Assembly (NCBI RefSeq): GCF_048771995.1
Contig: NC_133060.1
Location: forward strand, 4,273,501 to 4,337,500
From: Taeniopygia guttata
Lineage: Eukaryota; Chordata; Aves; Passeriformes; Estrildidae
Reading direction: 5' to 3'
Length of the DNA stretch: 64,000 nt
Shown here: one piece after another, positions 18,240-27,199 of the stretch
Numbering within the stretch: position 1 is the first letter of the stretch
Layout of the letters: the number at the start of each line of letters is the position of its first letter
Notes under the pieces: model-generated
What the model saw: only the letters and a program-made list of their open reading frames with translations
Database searches by the model: none
Told to the model about the DNA's origin: nothing
Made by a program: the position numbers and the translations under genes

Positions 18240-21200
18240 ATGGAGACAGGGATGGAGCACAAGGTGGGAACCCCAAAACCCCGGGGTCACCCCCAGTGGG
18301 TACCTGAGGGGATCTGGGGGGATTCGGGGGGGATTTGGGGTATTTTGGGCCAGTTTGTTGAAGTTTGGGAATCCCCAGGGCCATGGGTGCGGCCAGAAGG
18401 GAAAAGGGAAGTGGAAAGTTCCGGAGTCTGGGGAGTTCAGAGGGGCCTGGGGAGGGGGAAAAGAGGGGTGGGACCCCCCAAATTCCAGGGAGGATTCAGG
18501 AGGAACCCCCTAAATCTCACCTGGGTACCTGAGAAGCCCAAAACCTCCCTGAAGCCTCACCTGGGACACCTGGGAAGCCCAAAATCCTTGGGAATTCTCA
18601 CCTGGGAACCCCCAAACCTCACCTGGGAGCCCCTTGGGACCCTCACTTGGACACCTGCGACCCCCCAAATGCTCACCTGTGCATCTGAGAAACCCCAAAT
18701 CTTAGGGAAATCTCAACTGGGAAGCCCCAAATCCCTGGGGAACCTCACCTGGCACCCCCAAAACCTCACCTGGGGCCCCTCCAATCTCTTGGGAGCCTCA
18801 CCTGGGACCCCCCCTTGCCCCCTGTGTCCACCCTGACACCTGTGCCGTGTCCTCTGGATGTCCCCTGCTCATTTGGGACCCCCAAAACCCGACCTGGGAC
18901 CCCCCAAAATCCTTCCATGACCCCCTAAAACCCTTCCAAGGCCCACAAAGCCCCTTCAGGATCCCCCAAAACCCCCCCCCCCGTGCTCCCCCTACTCCCC
19001 AAAAACCCCACGGGGGATCCCCAGAACCCTGCCTGGATCCCCAACCCCCCCCCAGAACCCTCCAACCCCTCCCCCACTGCCCTAATCCCCCTTTCCTGTC
19101 CCCAGGTGTCCCCCCCTGCCCTCCCCCCTGAGGTGGACACAGCGGTGGCCGCGCGGTGCAGGGCCCTGGTGGCCCTGGTGGCCTTGGCCGAGGCCTTGGG
19201 GACACCGGACAGTGTCCCCGCTGCACTGGCCGAGGCCGAGGCTGCCCTGGGCCAGGCCCAGGAGGCTCAGAGGGGGCTGGAGAGGGCCCAGGAGGCTGCG
19301 GTGGCCCCGGCGGTGGCCCTGGGAACCCTGGGGGACGAGGACGAGCAGTGGCTGCGGCAGCTCGGGGCCGTGGCCAAGGCAGCGGCGGCGGCGCTGGAGC
19401 GCGAGGAGAGACGGGCACAGCGGTGCCAGCACTGGCTGCGGGCTGGGCACGGGCTGGCCGTGGGGCTGATGGTGCTGTGCGGGGCCGTGTGTGAGTAAAA
19501 ACCAGTACGGACCAGTATAGACCAGTATGGACCAGTATAGAGCAGTATGGACCGGTATGGGGCAGCATGGACCAGTATGGGCCAGTATAAGTCAGTACGG
19601 ACCAGTTTGGATGAGTTGGGCTCTGGGCCGGGCACGGGCGGGCTGTGGGGCTGATGGTGCTGTGTGGGGCTGTGTGCCAGTAAAAACCACTATGGACCAG
19701 TACAGACCAGTATAGACCATTATAAACCTGTATGGACCAGTATGGACCCATACAAACCAGTACGGACCAGTATAGAGCAGTATGGAATGCTAGGCACCGG
19801 TATGGTGTAGTATGGACTGGTACAGACCAGTATAAGCCAGTTCAGACCAGTATAAGCCAGGTCAGACCAGTATACATCTTGATAGTACACTGCAGCTGTA
19901 CTGTGTGCTGTGGGTCTGCACTGCCTCAGTGGGAGGCAGTATGGACCAGTTCAGACCAGCTCAGACCAGTATAGACCAGTATGAGTATCCACAGACCAGT
20001 AGAGACTTCCCCCTGCCTGGACCCGTACAGACCAGTTTGGACCAGTATAGACCAGTATGAATATTTACAGACAAGTAGAGACTTCCCCCTGCCCTGACCA
20101 GAGCAAACCAGTACAGACCAGTATGAGGCACTGCAGAGCAATGAGGATCATTATGGATCAGTAGAGAGCAGTGGGGACCAGTTCAGACCAGTATGGACCA
20201 GTACAGACCAGTACAAATATCTACAGACCAGGAGGGACTTTCCCCTGCCCTGACCAGTATAGGCCAGTTCAGACCAGTATAGACCACTATGGACCAGTGC
20301 AGAGCAGCAGGGGGCAGCAGGGGATGCAGGGAACCAGTACAGACCAGTTCAGACCAGTATGGAGCCCTACCAACCAGTAGAGACCTTCCCTGCCTCAGGA
20401 TGGGGGCATTGGGATGGAACTGGTGACACTGGGCTGGTGGCACGGGGGCAGCCCTGGGGACACCGGGGTGGTGACAGTGGGATAGACTGGGGTGGTGGCA
20501 CCGGGCTGGAACTGGGGACAGTGGGAGGGGATTGGTGACACTGGGGCAGGGAGAGTGGGACAGGACTGGGGTCACTGGGAGGGGACACGGGGATGGGGAC
20601 ATCAGGAAGGGACTGGGGACACTGGGACAGGGTGAAGGACACTGGGGTTGAACTGGTGGCACTGAGCTGCTGCTATGGGTGGTACTGGTGACACTGGCAT
20701 GTGACATAGGTATGGGGACAATGGGGTGGTGGCACTGGCGTGGAAGTGGGAGCAGTGAGCTGGTGGCACTGGGACAGGACTAAGGACACTGGGCTAGAAC
20801 TGGGTTGGTGACACTGGGCTGGTGGCACTCGGGTGGTGACAGTGGGACAAAACGGGTGGCAATGGGTTGAAAGTGGGGACACCGGGACAGGACTGGTGGC
20901 AGAGGCACAGGGACACTGGGATTGAACTGGTGCCACCGGACGCGTGGCACTGCCGTGTCCCTGGTGCCACCTGTGGGGTGTCCCCGTGTCCCCACAGTGT
21001 CCCTGGACTCGGCCCGCGCCGCCCTGGGGGTGAGCGAGGACAGCCACCTGCTGCTGGCCCTGGCCGCGGTGGCCGTGTCCTGCGAGGTGGCCTGGCGGGG
21101 TCTGGGGACATCACGGCGTCACCTGGCCACCGCCGCGAGCCACCAGCAGGACATGGCCCTGCGCCTGCGGGACCGTGCCCGGCGGGTGGCAGCTGCCAGG

Positions 21201-21470
21201 GCCAGCGCCGAGGCCGCTGCGGCCACCAACGAGGCCACTGCAGATGTGCTGGGGCGGCTGGAGGAGGTGACACAGGCACTGGGGACGTTGGTGACCGCTG
21301 TCACCCAGGACAGGGAGGTGACACCTTGGGGGACACAGGGACAGGGCTTCCCCAGAGCTGCCCGGGCACTTGGGGACATCCTAGTGGGCTTGGGGACATT
21401 TCGTGAGGGGCACGAGGAGGTGACGCCGAGGCTGGAGGCGGCCCAGAGAGCGCTGGTGGGGCAGGGATAG
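18240..21470 (+). CDS. Module gene A, left copy: unrecognised helical protein with a hydrophobic centre (3 exons, 293 aa)
   Basis: Exons 18240-18263, 19106-19490 and 20998-21470 join to exactly 294 codons. Splice sites are AAG|GTGGGA, CCCCAG|GTGTCC, CCGTGT|GTGAGT and CCACAG|TGTCCC, with a split Leu codon at the second junction. Exon 1 codes METGMEHK. Residues 9-120 are Ala/Glu-rich helix (VDTAVAARCRALVALVALAE). Residues 122-139 form a membrane-length hydrophobic segment (HGLAVGLMVLCGAV plus LSL), with a second short one at 154-165 (LLLALAAVAVSC). The rest is helical (LRDRARRVAAARASAEAAAA, LGRLEEVTQALGTLVTAVTQ), ending in LVGQG. No signal peptide or known catalytic motif is seen. Gene B follows 490 bp downstream on the same strand. 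The exon structure is conserved to the base in the inverted copy. The family is unrecognised. A helical membrane-associated protein is an inference. Start choice: the first ATG of a short exon, retained (ATGAGG) in the right arm. Confidence 0.6.
19497..20390. repeat. 'gaccagtatag' minisatellite in intron 2 of gene A
   Basis: 11-bp units (accagtatgg / accagtatag / accagttcag) fill the first two thirds of the intron, with larger 120-150-bp periodicities marked by 'agagacttccccctgccc'. The same repeat, inverted, fills 47935-48460, and a small island occurs at 26465-26570. Frames read Tyr/Trp/Ser-rich and are artefacts. Confidence 0.9.
20400..20990. repeat. 'ggtggcactggg' minisatellite in intron 2 of gene A
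   Basis: Imperfect repeats of about 20 bp (ggtggcactgggatggaactg), ending a few bases before the exon 3 acceptor. The corresponding right-arm repeat was split by the ERVL insertion (39950-40500 and 47362-47930). Confidence 0.88.
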
Positions 21471-21779
21471 GGACAGGGTGGGGACATTGGGGTGGCACTG
21501 TCACCGCTGGGGTAGGGGGACACTCCGAGGGACATTGGGGACAACCCCGTGTCCTTCCCTTGGGGACACCGGGACCACCCTGAGGTCCCCTGTCCTGTTT
21601 TGGGTCACCACGATGTCCCCGATGTCCCCACAGGACCCCAGCGTGTCCCCAGAGTCCCCAACAGGACATCGGGGACGCACTTGGGTCTTGTTTGGGACAT
21701 GGGAGGGACACCGGGGCCATGTGGGGACCCTGAGGGCACATCGGGGTCCCGTAGGGGACATGGGGAGGACATTGGGGAC

Positions 21780-21960
21780 CCCGCCCGGGCCGCTCGGGGG
21801 GAGGGGGGGCGGGGACGTCACCTCGCCCTGCCCCCATCCGGCCGCGCCACTTCCCGCGTGTTCCCCGAGTGTCCCCCGGGCCTGTCCCCCCTCCCCGCCA
21901 GCATCTCCCGGAGTGTCCCCGCAGTGTCCCCGCGGCGTCCCCGGAGTGTCCCCAGCGGCC
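21780..21960 (+). promoter_or_regulatory. CpG-rich promoter-like region of module gene B
   Basis: Between the gene A stop and the gene B ATG lies a CpG-dense segment with a GC box (gggggggcggggacgtcac, 21795-21813) that includes an ACGTCAC CRE-type half-site, and then C-rich 'tgtcccc' repeats up to the ATG at 21961. The right arm keeps the beginning of this segment (38850-38740, minus strand) but with changes (gggcgggggtggcgtgg). Confidence 0.45.
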
Positions 21961-23138
21961 ATGGAGCCCCGCGAGGTGCGGCAATCCCGGGGGACACGGG
22001 GGTGCGGCGGGGAGGGGGAGGGGACAGAGGCTGGAGGGGACCGAGGGGGGCAGAGGGGACCAGGGGTGACACAGGGACGGGGGACAGCAGAGCCCTCCAG
22101 GGAGGGGACAAAGGGGACCCTGGAAGGGCACTGGGGCTACACCAGGAGGCCACAAGTGCCACCAGGTCCCTGCCACCTCCCCTGTCCCCTCCACAGCTGC
22201 TGGAGGCGCTGGTGGCCGTGGTGGCCGTCCTGGGTGAGGTGGCAGCCACTGTGGCCGGGCCCTACGGGGACGTGCTGCTGGCTGTGTCCCCATGGTCCCT
22301 GCACACCGCCCTGGGGACCTTCATCAATCACCTCCGGGACACCCTGGGCCACCAGGCTGTCCCCTCCCTGGGCCAGGCCCTGGCCGCCCTCGGGGCCACC
22401 CCAGGGGCCACCTGGGCCCATGTGACAAGGGCGGCCAGCGCCTGGCGGGGCCCAGTGGCCGTGCTCAGGGACGGCTGGGACCGACTGGCCGGGGAGGCCA
22501 TCGAGCTCCGCGACGCCTGCAGGGCCGCGGCCACCAGGGAGGCCACCACAGCGGCCACCGCCACCACCCTGGCTGGGGATCTGCAGGTCAAGGCCACACA
22601 GTGGGGGACAGCCACGGACAACCTGGTGGCCGCGGCCCGGCCGGTGCTGCTGGCCCTGGACAAGGAGGAGGCGACCTCAGCGCTGGCTGCGCATGAGGCC
22701 CGGGTGGCAGCGGCCACCAACAAGGTGGTGGCAGCCACCAAGGCCACGGAAGAGACCGGGGTGGCCACCAGCGAGGCCAGGGCAGCCAGCAGGAGGGGAC
22801 AGCGGGCAGAGGTGGCCCTGGAGCTGCTGGAGCGCTTGGTGGCAGTGTGTGACAAAGCCACCACGTTCCCCCGGGAGCTGCAGCGCCGGCTCGGGGACAT
22901 CGAGGCCACCCTGAAGGGGACAAATGAGATGTCCCCCGATGTCCCTGCGGCCTTGGTGGCCGCGGTGACCGAGGCTGAGCGGCTGTGGGAGGCCAGCGCC
23001 CGCCTGGCCACGTGTCACCTGCTGAGGACACTTGGGGACATCCGCAGGCTCCTCTCAAGTTGCCATGGTGGACCCAGTGGCCGTGCAGTGGCCGAGCAGT
23101 GCCAAAGAGCCATCGAGGACATCCCGAGACTACTGTGA
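21961..23138 (+). CDS. Module gene B, left copy: unrecognised Ala-rich helical protein (2 exons, 318 aa)
   Basis: Exon 1 (21961-21975) codes MEPRE. Exon 2 (22197-23138) ends with TGA. Splice sites are CGCGAG|GTGCGG and CTCCACAG|CTGCTG, phase 0; 957 nt in total. Exon 2 opens with a hydrophobic helix, residues about 6-26 (LLEALVAVVAVLGEVAATVA). The remainder is predicted helix with heptad-like Ala/Leu spacing: SLHTALGTFINHLRDTLGH (about 38-56), RDGWDRLAGEAIELRDACRA, a long Ala/Lys/Glu coil at about 145-205, then RRGQRAEVALELLERLVAVC, PRELQRRLGDIEATLKGTNE and a C-terminus EQCQRAIEDIPRLL. No catalytic or metal motif. ATTAAA at 23270-23275 may be its poly(A) signal. The frame stays open upstream of exon 2 to 21549, but the splice signals are better supported because the exon 1/donor/acceptor layout is shared with the outer copies. 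Related by composition to gene A. Function unknown. Confidence 0.6.
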
Positions 23139-23269
23139 GGACACTGATGTCACTGCTGTGATGTCATCGGGGTGGTAACATCATCAGGGACATCACTGGT
23201 GTCATTTGTCCCCGCCCGCTATCTCAGGGTGGGATTTGAGTCAAATTTGGGGAATTTTCTGAGAGTTTT

Positions 23270-23275
23270 TATTAA
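23270..23275 (+). terminator. Possible poly(A) signal ATTAAA of gene B
   Basis: The variant signal ATTAAA lies 132 nt after the stop, inside a short AT-richer stretch ('gagtttttattaaaactgcc'). It is retained in altered form in the minus-strand relic at 51180-51270. Confidence 0.35.
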
Positions 23276-23756
23276 AACTGCCCCAAATCCTGATGGGGAT
23301 TCCTGGGGTGACATCACTGGGGACACTTGGGGACAGGGACCAACCCAGCAAGGCCCAGTCACGTTCGGATGCTGTTTCCATGGTGGTGGGGACACGTGGA
23401 GTCCTGAAAGGGAAAACAGGGTCTTGAGGGGGTGAGTTGGGTCCTGGCAGGGGAATGAGGGTCCTACAGATGTCATTTAGGGTCCTGAAAGGGTAAACTG
23501 GGGGGCCAAGGGGGTAAATGGGGGTCTTGGCAGGTTAAACGAGGGTTGTGAATTCCATCTGTAGGACCCCATTGAACCCTTCAGAGCCCTCATTTACCCT
23601 TCCAGGACCCCATTTAGCCCCTCAGGACCTTCATTTCCCCAGACAGGACCCTGAGCCCACCCCCCCCTCAAGGCGACCTTTCCCCTTCCAGGACCCCAAT
23701 TACCTTCCGGGACCTCATTCACCACCCCCCACCCCAGGCCCTGCCCCCAGGCTCCG
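23276..23756. repeat. 3' flank of gene B with 'gggtcctggcaggg' repeats
   Basis: Loose repeats of 'gggtcctggcaggggaatgagggtcct' and their complement ('aggaccccatttagcccctc'). No gene seen. Confidence 0.6.
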
Positions 23757-23825
23757 CCCCAAGCTCTGATTGGTTGGATTGGAGAAAGGGGCGTGGCCAT
23801 TGAGGTGGAAACCGAAATGGAGAAG
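23757..23825 (+). promoter_or_regulatory. Promoter-like cluster: two inverted CCAAT boxes, GC box and an ISRE-type motif
   Basis: Within 60 bp: ATTGG at 23769-23773 and 23778-23782 (inverted CCAAT), a GGGGCGTGGCC box at 23788-23798, and GAAACCGAAA at 23808-23817, which fits the GAAANNGAAA core of an interferon-stimulated response element. Two or three matches this short can arise by chance. No convincing first exon follows. Confidence 0.35.
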
Positions 23826-24400
23826 AGGGGGAGGGGAAGAAGGGGTAGGGACACCCCAAAAATGAGACCAGGCTCCCCCAAATTCCAGGAATTCCATGGG
23901 AACCCCTAAAATACTGGGAATTACATAGAAATCCCCAAAAGTGGGACTTAGGACTCCCCAGATGCCCCAAACTGGGATAAAAAAAATTGATTTCCCAAGG
24001 AATTATCAGTTTTTAATGTCCCAAATTGGCCTAACAAGTCAATTTTCCAGGAAATTCCTGGATTTTAATGCTTCAGATTGGGATAAAACGCTGATTTTCC
24101 AGTGAATTCCCTTTTTTTCCCAGCAAAACCCCATGAATTTCCTGGAAAGTCAACTTTTAATCCCAATTTCAGGCATTATAAAAATGGGGCCCTGGGGGGT
24201 TTGGTGGTCCTGGGGAGGATTTGGGATTCCCGAGGGAATCTGAGAGTTCAGGAGGGTACTGGGGGGGATTTGGGGGGTCCTAGAGGACCTCAAGGGGTCC
24301 TGGGTGGGGTTTGGGAGGTCCCAAGGGATCCTGGAAGTTCTAGGACGGCTTTTGGGGAATCCTGGGGAGGATCTGGGGGGTCCTGGAGGGTTCCAGGTGG
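23826..24400. other. AT-richer intergenic sequence with no gene seen
   Basis: 'ggaattccatgggaacccc' and 'cagggaattcc..ttttaat' type short repeats, then G-rich 'gggtcctgggggg' runs. Nothing codes credibly. Confidence 0.5.
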
Positions 24401-24479
24401 GGTTTGATGGTGGCCACTGTGCTGCAGATGTGGCACGTGGTGGAGCCGTGTTTGCAGATCCTGCAGGAACTGGAGGGGG

Positions 24480-25440
24480 ATGGGGCTGGCTGGGGTCATG
24501 GGGAGGCACTGCCATCATCATGGAACGTTCATGCTCGTGACTGGTCATCAGCATTGGCATCGTCACAGAACCTTCATGGCCGTGATGGGTCATCGTCGCC
24601 CTTGTCAAGGAACGTCTGCGGTCATTAAGGGTCATCATCGTGGAATGTCTGTGATGGTCGTGATTCCATGCGTGGCCTTGATGGGTCTTCACCGTCACTG
24701 TCATCATCAAAGATGGGTCCATCCGTGGTCTTCAAGGGTCCATCCATGGTCTCAATGGGTCTTTGCCTTCATCATCGTCATCATCATGGACCATCTGTGG
24801 TTGTGAAGGGTCTTCATTGCCATCGTCAGTGACCATTTGTGCTCATGAAGGGTCATCATCGTTGTGGAATGTCCATGATGGAGATGAGTCCATCCACGGT
24901 ATTGATGGGTCTTTTGCTTTATCATCATCATCATCAACCACGGACATGAAGGGTCTCCATTGTCATCAAAGGCCAACCACGGACATGAAGGGTCTCCATT
25001 GTCATCAAAGGCCAACCATGGATAGGAAGGGTCTCCATTGTCATCAAAGGCCAACCATGGACATGAAGGGTCTCCACTGTCAATCAAGGGCCGTCCATGG
25101 TAGTGAAGGGTCTCCATTGTCATTATTGCAATCACCTGCAGTCCGAATGGGTCATTGCATGCCAACCATGAAGGAGAAAGATCTTCATCATCCTCCTCTC
25201 CCTGCTAGACCCTCTGATGTGGCCCTGCGGCTCAGTCACGGGGGAGAAGGACCCTCGTCATCAACGCTGTCATCACGGGGTTCCCACGGCAGTGAGGGGA
25301 CAATCCATGGTGACATCAGGACCATCCATGGTGACACTAGGACTATCCATGGTGGGGACGGGACAATCCGTGGTGACATCAGGACCATCCATGGTGACAC
25401 TGGGACGGGACAATCCATGGTGACAATATGACAATCCAGA
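24480..25440. repeat. Compound minisatellite (CATCATCGTCATC-type, 39-bp unit, 'atccatggtgacatcagg' unit)
   Basis: 24480-24930 holds imperfect 'ggtcatcatcgt..catgaagggtc' units. 24936-25090 holds four copies of a 39-bp unit ('aaccacggacatgaagggtc...aaaggcc'). 25295-25460 holds 'acaatccatggtgacatcaggacc' units. Long His/Ser/Gly or Ile/His frames here follow the repeats. Confidence 0.8.
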
Positions 25441-25964
25441 GTGACATTGTGACAATCCATGGTGACAGTGACCCTTCCTCCTCCTCCTCCTCCTCCTCCT
25501 GGGCCACCCACGCCACCACTAAGGAGCTCCTCCAGCTCCACATGGCCACCACCACAACCCTGTCTCTGCCATCCCAGAAGATCCTCAAGGTCCACGTGGA
25601 GGACAGCGACGATGACAACAATGACGATGACAGTGACAACAACAATGAAGGCCCCACACAGATCATGTCAGACACCAATGCCCCTCCGGCCATGCTGCTG
25701 GACCCGCCCGCCATCTTCTACATCAAACCTGAGCTGGCCACCACCATGGTGACCACGCCGGACATCCCACTGCTGACCAACCTTACACCACCCAGCTGGA
25801 TGCCGGTGGACCCACATGGCAGCAAGCTCCCGTGCCGCAGTGGCCACAGGGCCCACGCGCCAGTGAGGCCCAGCACCACGCCGGACCACGGGAAGCGCTT
25901 GGTGGCACAGCCAAAGCACAAGCGGCACATCCGGCTGGGCCTGGGCTGCGGCCGCTCCTGCTGA
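25428..25964 (+). CDS. Unrecognised 178-aa frame with an acidic tract
   Basis: Starts inside the minisatellite, then reads an unrepetitive stretch: ATTKELLQLHMATTTTLSLP, QKILKVHVEDSDDDNNDDDS (acidic, about residues 60-79), MLLDPPAIFYIKPELATTMV, DIPLLTNLTPPSWMPVDPHG, and a basic end GKRLVAQPKHKRHIRLGLGC before the stop. The 25500-25964 part lacks internal repetition and has no stop over about 155 codons, so it may be one exon of a gene whose other exons I cannot see. It lies downstream (sense) of the promoter-like cluster at 23757. No homology recognised. Confidence 0.3.
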   Translation: MTIQSDIVTIHGDSDPSSSSSSSSWATHATTKELLQLHMATTTTLSLPSQKILKVHVEDSDDDNNDDDSDNNNEGPTQIMSDTNAPPAMLLDPPAIFYIKPELATTMVTTPDIPLLTNLTPPSWMPVDPHGSKLPCRSGHRAHAPVRPSTTPDHGKRLVAQPKHKRHIRLGLGCGRSC

Positions 25965-26390
25965 CCTTTGGGCTGCAGCCGATCCCGCTGACCCTCAGGC
26001 TGCAGCCGTTCCCCTGTGGCCGTTCCCGCTGACCCTCAGGCTGCAGCCGTTCCCCTGTGGCCGTTCCCGCTGACCCTCAGGCTGCGGCCGTTCCCCTGTG
26101 GCCGTTCCCGCTGACCCTCAGGCTGTAGCTGTTCCCCTGTGGCCGTTCCTGCTGACCCTCAGGCTGTAGCTGTTCCCCTGTGGCCGTTCCCACTGACCCT
26201 CAGGCTGTGGCCATTCCCCTGCAGCCGCTCCCGCTGACCCTCAGGCTGTAGCCGTTCCCCTGTGGCCGCTCCCGCTGACCCTCAGGCTGTAGCTGTTCCC
26301 CTGTGGCCATTCCCGCTGACCCTCAGGCTGTAGCCGTTCCCCTGTGGCCGTTCCCGCTGACCCTCAGGCTGCGGCCGTTCCCACCATCAC
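25955..26390. repeat. 41-bp minisatellite, about ten copies
   Basis: Direct 41-bp units 'gctgaccctcaggctgcagc...gtggccgttccc' run in register from about 25970 to 26375 with few substitutions. Confidence 0.9.
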
Positions 26391-26459
26391 CAGTGCCTCC
26401 AGCTCAGGCTCCACTGGGAGATCACAGCAAACACAGAGGGGCCCAAGTACAGCCAGTGA

Positions 26460-26890
26460 CCGGGCTAGACCAGTATGGACCACTATAAAACAGTACAAAC
26501 CAACAGGAACCAGTACAGACCAGTATAAATCACTATGGAGCAATATGGACCAGTATGAACCAGTGCTGGGTCTGTGAGTGACCACTGCAGCTCCCAGATG
26601 AGTCTGGGGCTCTGGTCCCAGTTCAGGCTCTGGTCCCAGTTTATGCCAGTTCCCAGTTTAGCCCCTGAACTGGTTTGGAGGCACTCACAGTTCAGTCTCT
26701 ACTGGTTCAGGCCCAGTTCCCAGTTTATCCCAGTTCAGTCTCTACTGGTTGGGGCCCAGTTTCCAATTTATCCCAGTTCCCATTTTAGCCCCTGTACTGG
26801 TTTGCAATCACTCCCAGTTCAGTCTCTACTGGTTCAGGCCCAGTTCCCAGTTTATCCCAGTTCAGTCTCTACTGGTTGGGGCCCAGTTCC
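26460..26890. repeat. Island of the 'gaccagtat' repeat and a duplicated 'cagttcagtctctactggtt' block
   Basis: 26465-26570 carries the 11-bp repeat otherwise confined to gene A intron 2. 26585-26890 carries a block of about 120 bp ('actggttcaggcccagttcc...') present at 26698-26765 and again at 26820-26886. Confidence 0.75.
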
Positions 26891-26894
26891 GCGT

Positions 26895-27190
26895 TTAGCC
26901 CCGCCCCCTGCATGCCCAGCCAATCAGCGCTCTCGTCATGAGCACAGCAGCCAATGGCAGCACGGGACGGGCGGGACTCCTGTTACCATGGGAACGTGCA
27001 AGCAGTGTCTCCATGGCAACGGGTGAAGGCGCTTCCGGGTTTGGTGTTCCCGCCCTGTGCTGCTCTCGCCCAATCAGCGCTCGCGGGGCGGGGCGAAGCA
27101 GCCAATGGCGATGCAGAAGGGGCGGGAGCAGTGTTGCCATGGGGACGGGGGCAGAAAGAGCAGGAAAAGGTTAAAAACGGGAATAAAACC
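26895..27190 (+). promoter_or_regulatory. Duplicated CpG promoter-like module: CCAAT boxes plus three X-box motifs
   Basis: CCAAT boxes at 26920 (CCAATCAGCGCTC), 26951, 27070 (CCAATCAGCGCTC again) and 27102. RFX-type X-box motifs are GTTACCATGGGAAC at 26982-26995, GTCTCCATGGCAAC at 27007-27020 and GTTGCCATGGGGAC at 27133-27146. CCGCCC/GGGGCGGGG boxes lie between them. The order CCAATCAGCGCTC - GCAGCCAATGG - X-box occurs twice, so the module is a tandem duplication of about 150 bp. X-box plus CCAAT occurs in vertebrate MHC class II-type and ciliary promoters. No following gene can be named; 27190 onward is minisatellite. Confidence 0.5.
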
Positions 27191-27199
27191 CGGGATTGG

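Noticed and set aside
18064-18836. Long frames through gene A intron 1 and upstream (149 and 221 aa)
   Set aside because: They read through the donor at 18264 into 'cacctgggacc' repeats; only the eight-codon exon is supported by joining in frame to the next exon.
21549-22196. N-terminal extension of gene B to a 529-aa single-exon frame
   Set aside because: The upstream part is promoter-like and intronic; the MEPRE exon, donor and acceptor are shared with the outer copies.
24936-25090. CRISPR-like array (39-bp direct repeats)
   Set aside because: Units abut without unique spacers, and the context is vertebrate; it is a minisatellite.
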